NCBI GenBank assembly: GCA_028819845.1
Contig: JAPPKS010000032.1
Location: 186,001-250,000 of the forward strand
Origin: Candidatus Poribacteria bacterium
Lineage (GTDB): Bacteria; Poribacteria; WGA-4E; PCPOR2b
DNA length: 64,000 bases
Direction of reading: 5' to 3'
Both the position numbers and the translations under genes were made by a program. How positions within the stretch are numbered: the stretch's first letter is position 1; every line of letters begins with the position of its first letter. A model generated the notes under the pieces. It was given only the letters and a program-made list of their open reading frames with translations. It was not told the DNA's origin and made no database searches. Below, piece after piece: positions 60,479-64,000 of the stretch.

Positions 60479-62623
60479 ATGATAGACACCGCATTTACAG
60501 CGAAAAAGTTACAGTCAGGTTTTACCTTCCGAATCGTCGAAGCTATTAAATCAACCAAAGTGCAATCAATTTCAACGAAGCCGCGGTTTCCGTTCATCGG
60601 TTCAGCGGCGGTCGGGATTGTGCTTACCTTTATGCTTTTCAGTCAATTGCTCCGCCCTGCCGCTGCACACGGCGGTTTGACCAGTTCGCTGCACCCCAGC
60701 GATATCCAGATGACAATAATTGGAGGAATTCCAGTTGAACTTCTTGCTGATGCGTCCAAACCGCCGACGGTTGCCGGCGGGCGTGCAACCGAGGTTGAGG
60801 GCGATTCGCCCGATCAACCGAGTTCGATGAACGCCGCCGCCGATACAATTTCGAATTCTGAGATACCAGCGCCGTACAAACTGGACAACGGGCTGACAGT
60901 CATTCTACGTCCTGTTCCCACGTCAAGCCAAGTGGCGGTTGTAGTGCTGTTCAATTTGGGCGGCGGCCACGACCCGCTCGGAAAGTCCGGCAGAGCACAC
61001 CTGCTTGAACACCTATATTGCACCGCTGCAGCCGGTGACACCCCAGCGCGCGACGCCATGAAGCTTCAAGAACGCTATGTTGCAGGCTGGAACGCGCAAA
61101 CAGGGTTCGACTACACTATTTTTGCTGGTGTCGTCGAAGCAGGGCAATTCGCGGTGGAGTTGAAGGATGCGGCTGCGCGCATGAACGATTTGCAAATCAC
61201 ATTAGCTGATCTAATCCGCGAGGTGCCTCGCGTGATGACAGAATTGAGTAACATGTACAGCGGCGTGCCGTCGCTGGTCGGCATAAACCGTGTTCGCGCT
61301 CAGGTGCACCCCATCCCCGAAGGCGGACGGGTCGGCGGTGCGCCCGAGCACATTGAGACAATGACTCTCGGTGAACTGCAGCAGTTTTGGCAGGATTACT
61401 ACAAGCCAAACAACGCCGTTCTTGTCATCGCAGGCGGGTTTGACGTTGCCGAAGCGCGGCATTTGATTGACCAAAACTTCAGCCTGATTCCGTCCGGTAT
61501 GCCTCCGCCCGAAAAGCCGCCCAAGTCTGCAGCGAAGACCGGGGCGATTCGCTTCATCACCGCGGAACCTGCGAACGACGTTACGACCGGCGTCGCAGCG
61601 ATTGGATATGCTGCACCCCGACCCGGGAGCAAGGAATACGCGCCGTTCCTGATAGTTGTCTCACGTTTGTGGGCAGGCGCGCAGGCTGCATTTCAGCCGG
61701 GGAAAACACCGCCTGTGTACTTTACGCCATTGGACGATGGCACCACGCTTGTGCTCCAGACCGACGTGCAAACTGAGGCGGACATTGAGTCAGCGCTCGA
61801 TCAACTCGACCAACGCCTAAACACGGCATTGACGCCGAAACTCACGCTGGCAGACAAACAGCTAACGATAAACTCAATGGCAATGATGGGCACAGTTGAT
61901 GTACCGGATGCCATGTGGGCGCAGAATCCGTACGGATTAGCGTTCAGCATTGGCCGCCGGTATCAACTGCAACTAAATGGCGCTGATTTGCGCGATACCA
62001 TCCAGCGCGTCGCCGACGCAGATTTGCAGCACTTGGCGGCGAGTGTATTCTCGCCGGAAAAACGCGACACCGTCATCGTTGGAGGCACTTCTTTGCTCGA
62101 TTCTGAAGAATCGGATGCACGATTAAGCGTTGATAGCACAGGCGTATCCGCCGAGGAGGTGATGAACGCCTTTGTAGAGGCATACAAAAATCTTGACCTT
62201 GAGACGATGCTCCCGTATTTGTCAGGCTCCGCCCGAGAAGTGATAAAAAGTACCATGGACGTGTTTAGCGGTGAGTTTCCAGAAGAGCTTGTAGATTCCA
62301 TGCCGGACGGTACGGTTCAGATGATTGAGGATTCTATGGACAGTCCCATGGTGCAAGAAGGCTTGCGATCAATATACAGTCAGTTAACTGTTGTAAGCAG
62401 CGAACATGTCGGCGATGAATTTTATTTCAAATTGAGAATACCGATGCCGAAAATAGAGATGCCAGATATATCGGAGATGCCCGAGCTACAAGGGATGGAA
62501 TTACCGGAAGGGATGGACCTTTCGGATATGCCCGACCACCTGGAAATTCCGGATATGACTCACAAGATGCGAAAAGAGGATGGCGCATGGCGGATTTATG
62601 ACATTGATTATGAGTATGAATAA
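60479..62623 (+). CDS. M16-type peptidase-like protein with membrane helix and NTF2-like module
   Basis: A 714-residue fusion. One membrane helix (about 44-62) is followed by an M16 domain with the inverted zinc motif HLLEH (about 174-178) and a downstream Glu in the ELSNMYSG region. A second, inactive M16-like half reaches about residue 540 (ATGVAAIGYAAPRPG-type strand). The NTF2-like module (about 558-714) has SAEEVMNAFVEAYKNLDLE, VSSEHVGDEFYFKLR and EDGAWRIYDID. ATG 60479 is chosen because AAGGAGGAG lies nine bases upstream; the open frame reaches GTG 60401 through a sigma region 4 remnant. The site is intact, so peptidase activity is plausible. Confidence 0.85.
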   Translation: MIDTAFTAKKLQSGFTFRIVEAIKSTKVQSISTKPRFPFIGSAAVGIVLTFMLFSQLLRPAAAHGGLTSSLHPSDIQMTIIGGIPVELLADASKPPTVAGGRATEVEGDSPDQPSSMNAAADTISNSEIPAPYKLDNGLTVILRPVPTSSQVAVVVLFNLGGGHDPLGKSGRAHLLEHLYCTAAAGDTPARDAMKLQERYVAGWNAQTGFDYTIFAGVVEAGQFAVELKDAAARMNDLQITLADLIREVPRVMTELSNMYSGVPSLVGINRVRAQVHPIPEGGRVGGAPEHIETMTLGELQQFWQDYYKPNNAVLVIAGGFDVAEARHLIDQNFSLIPSGMPPPEKPPKSAAKTGAIRFITAEPANDVTTGVAAIGYAAPRPGSKEYAPFLIVVSRLWAGAQAAFQPGKTPPVYFTPLDDGTTLVLQTDVQTEADIESALDQLDQRLNTALTPKLTLADKQLTINSMAMMGTVDVPDAMWAQNPYGLAFSIGRRYQLQLNGADLRDTIQRVADADLQHLAASVFSPEKRDTVIVGGTSLLDSEESDARLSVDSTGVSAEEVMNAFVEAYKNLDLETMLPYLSGSAREVIKSTMDVFSGEFPEELVDSMPDGTVQMIEDSMDSPMVQEGLRSIYSQLTVVSSEHVGDEFYFKLRIPMPKIEMPDISEMPELQGMELPEGMDLSDMPDHLEIPDMTHKMRKEDGAWRIYDIDYEYE

Positions 62624-62625
62624 AG

Positions 62626-62733
62626 GGGCATGCAGCGTACATTGCTAGTCTTGCTTTCAGCCCGGATGGTTCCACGCTGGGGAGCGGGAGTTACGACGGA
62701 ACCGTGCTTTTATGGGATGTCTCCCGTTAGCCC
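62626..62733 (+). pseudogene. Single orphan WD40 blade
   Basis: One frame, starting right after the M16 stop, reads IASLAFSPDGSTLGSGSYDG and TVLLWDVSR, a textbook WD40 repeat, then hits TAG. There is no start and no other blade. It is the last blade of a lost beta-propeller gene. Confidence 0.75.
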
Positions 62734-62759
62734 GCCACCGAATTCCTTAACTCTTCATC

Positions 62760-62862
62760 AGGCGAATGGTTCAACCCATTCGCCTTTTTTATTTTCATCC
62801 CGCGGCTAATCTGTTATCCTGAGAATCCTTTAATCCGGCAAATCCTGATTCAGACAGTTACC
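62760..62862 (+). terminator. Terminator and 3'-flank repeat, copy 4
   Basis: AGGCGAATGGTT and AACCCATTCGCCT pair exactly and are followed by TTTTTT (62760-62790). The repeat continues with TATCCTGAGAATCCTTTAAT and AAATCCTGATTCAGA, which leads to the next sigma gene. Confidence 0.85.
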
Positions 62863-62938
62863 TCCCAAAAAAAGTGCTAGAAAAAATCGCAGAACGTCGT
62901 TATGTTTGATTAAGGGGTATAAGGAGGAATGAGGAACA

Positions 62939-64000
62939 GTGGCTAACACTAAAAATCTCATTTGCCGTGTCCAAACGGGAGACGAAGGTGCATTCACTGA
63001 ATTGATGCGGGCACATTATGCCTTCGTTTATGCGGTTATAATTGGAATCGTGAACAATCCCAACGACGCCGAAGAGATTGTGCAAGACACCTTTCTCAAT
63101 GCTTACCGCGGATTGGCGCAGTATGAAGATCGAAGAAAGTTCAAAAACTGGCTGGCGGAAATTGCTCGTAACAGTGTGCGAGATTGGTTGCGAAAACAGC
63201 GTATAAATACTGTTTCCATTGATGAGGTGAGCGAACACACACTACTAACCCCGGACGCACCCGACGAACAGTTGATACGCCGCGAACAGAGGGAACTAAT
63301 TCGACGTGCCATGGAATCGCTGCCGCAAAAAGATAGGGACATCGCTCGCTCGTACTATCTTGATGGCGCAAGCTACGACGAGCTGATTCGGACGCATGGG
63401 TTGTCATACAATGCGATTTCGTTTCGACTTTCGCGTGCCAAACAGAAACTCGCCAAGCGGTTGAGCCATCTGCTCACTGGTGTATTCGTTTCTCCGATTA
63501 CCTCACTCAAACAAATCTACTCAGGGGGACTTACGATAATGAAGGTTGGAACAGTTTCTAAGTTCACTGTCGGTGCCACAGCTATTATTGGAATCGCTGT
63601 CATCGGGATTCACCAGTTTATTTCGTCGAAGGAGGGCTCTCCTTCCGTCGAGCTTGTTACATCAACATCAAGCGCACCTACGCACTCGGTTACCCGAAGA
63701 GATGCTGCTCGTAAAACGGTTAAGGCATCCCGCCGTGCACGTGCAGTAGTACCCCAAATTTCCACCGAGGAAATGGAAGGGGTCGAGAGATTTTTTGCTC
63801 AACTTGAAGAAGACCTGCATGATTCAGAGAAAACCGTACAAGCTTCCCCGTCTGAAATGGACAACGAGATTGTTTTGGACACTTCCGAGACGGAAGTCGT
63901 TTCAGAATCACAGGAAGCGCGTTTTGTCGAGTCGCCACGCTCCGAAACTGAAGCGCAGATTCAAACGCTAAAAACGGAAATCACTAGTCTTTTATTCGAT
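62939..64000 (+). CDS. ECF sigma factor with membrane tail, second copy (runs off the window)
   Basis: At least 354 codons, open to the end of the window. Region 2 (IIGIVNNPNDAEEIVQDTFL) and region 4 (LPQKDRDIARSYYLDGASY, LSYNAISFRLSRAKQKLAKR in two parts) closely match the fusion at 54.2 kb. After the in-frame ATG 63539 (AGGGGG upstream) come a membrane helix (about 207-225) and an acidic linker with PQISTEEMEGVERFFAQLEE. The NTF2-like end must lie beyond 64000 if it is present. Start GTG 62939 follows AAGGAGG (62921-62927) and GAGGAA (62931-62936). Confidence 0.85.
   Translation, partial: MANTKNLICRVQTGDEGAFTELMRAHYAFVYAVIIGIVNNPNDAEEIVQDTFLNAYRGLAQYEDRRKFKNWLAEIARNSVRDWLRKQRINTVSIDEVSEHTLLTPDAPDEQLIRREQRELIRRAMESLPQKDRDIARSYYLDGASYDELIRTHGLSYNAISFRLSRAKQKLAKRLSHLLTGVFVSPITSLKQIYSGGLTIMKVGTVSKFTVGATAIIGIAVIGIHQFISSKEGSPSVELVTSTSSAPTHSVTRRDAARKTVKASRRARAVVPQISTEEMEGVERFFAQLEEDLHDSEKTVQASPSEMDNEIVLDTSETEVVSESQEARFVESPRSETEAQIQTLKTEITSLLFD

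Noticed and set aside
1-64000. CRISPR arrays
   Set aside because: No regularly spaced direct repeats with unique spacers were seen; the dispersed repeats are single or paired.
1-64000. tRNA, rRNA and riboswitches
   Set aside because: Intergenic regions were scanned by eye for T-loop motifs and rRNA signatures and none was convincing; a covariance-model search would be needed to exclude small RNAs.
1-64000. Prophage or conjugative element
   Set aside because: No capsid, terminase, integrase, relaxase or mating-pair gene was recognised; mobile DNA is limited to one IS and small non-autonomous elements.

Overview
The window looks like a chromosomal piece of an uncultured Gram-negative-type bacterium. 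Base composition is moderate, many products carry signal peptides or lipoboxes, and LspA is present. The gene mix is futalosine-pathway menaquinone synthesis (MqnC), phytanoyl-CoA dioxygenases, stand-alone cupins, an FGE-type sulfatase-modifying lipoprotein and ECF sigma factors with membrane-bound tails. This resembles Candidatus Poribacteria or a related sponge-associated or marine lineage. That placement is inference from gene content; no rRNA or tRNA gene was recognised.

Layout. (1) 0.2-4.9 kb: housekeeping genes on the plus strand (ABM monooxygenase, lspA, an unknown membrane protein, def, fmt, a PASTA protein, rpe), followed by a TA-flanked MITE-like element that carries a terminator hairpin. 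(2) 5.4-22.1 kb: a long minus-strand surface-polysaccharide locus: flippase, B12/radical-SAM enzyme, a PLP enzyme with His-His where aminotransferases have Lys, a TPP-dependent E1 alpha/beta pair, a GDP-mannose-dehydratase-like SDR, a heptose-kinase-like GHMP kinase, a second SDR, three GT2 glycosyltransferases and a GT39. Inside it lies a decayed fourth GT2 gene split by an IS whose ends and 6-bp target duplication can be read directly. (3) 22.1-29.3 kb: minus-strand envelope genes: C39-peptidase/DUF1573 fusion, membrane coiled-coil protein, a secreted protein with 12 mature-region cysteines and an apparent CTG start, a lipoprotein, an FGE-like lipoprotein, and a frameshifted nucleotidase-like/glutaredoxin/CcdA fusion. 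(4) 29.9-35.3 kb: an NtrC-type regulator and PAS histidine kinase, divergent from a DUF4212/sodium-solute symporter pair. (5) 35.4-53.9 kb: mixed metabolic and unknown genes (TPR proteins, lipoyl-like/KOW protein, endonuclease III-like glycosylase, mqnC, purC, a polyprenyl glycosylphosphotransferase, PhyH dioxygenase, hicBA, cupins, RraA-like, transaldolase-like, dipeptide-epimerase-like). (6) 54.2-64.0 kb: a repeated module. A secreted NTF2-like domain is attached in turn to an ECF sigma factor plus membrane helix, a bare membrane helix, a lipoprotein signal and an M16 peptidase-like protein, with one decayed copy and a second sigma fusion running off the window end. Copies share a 3' flank with a terminator.

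Working together. The polysaccharide locus could make a nucleotide-activated deoxy-sugar with a two-carbon branch (GMD-like, then ColD-like dehydratase, then TPP acyl transfer), build it onto a lipid and flip it; the phosphotransferase at 45.4 kb is a candidate initiator. The 22-29 kb genes may form a thiol/disulfide-centred secretion module. The 54-64 kb array is the most unusual part: sigma factors physically joined to an extracytoplasmic sensor-like domain, with an in-frame ribosome binding site and ATG at the domain junction that could also make the membrane half alone. Several interspersed repeats (TIR element, 30-bp repeat, hairpin repeats) mark a fluid genome.
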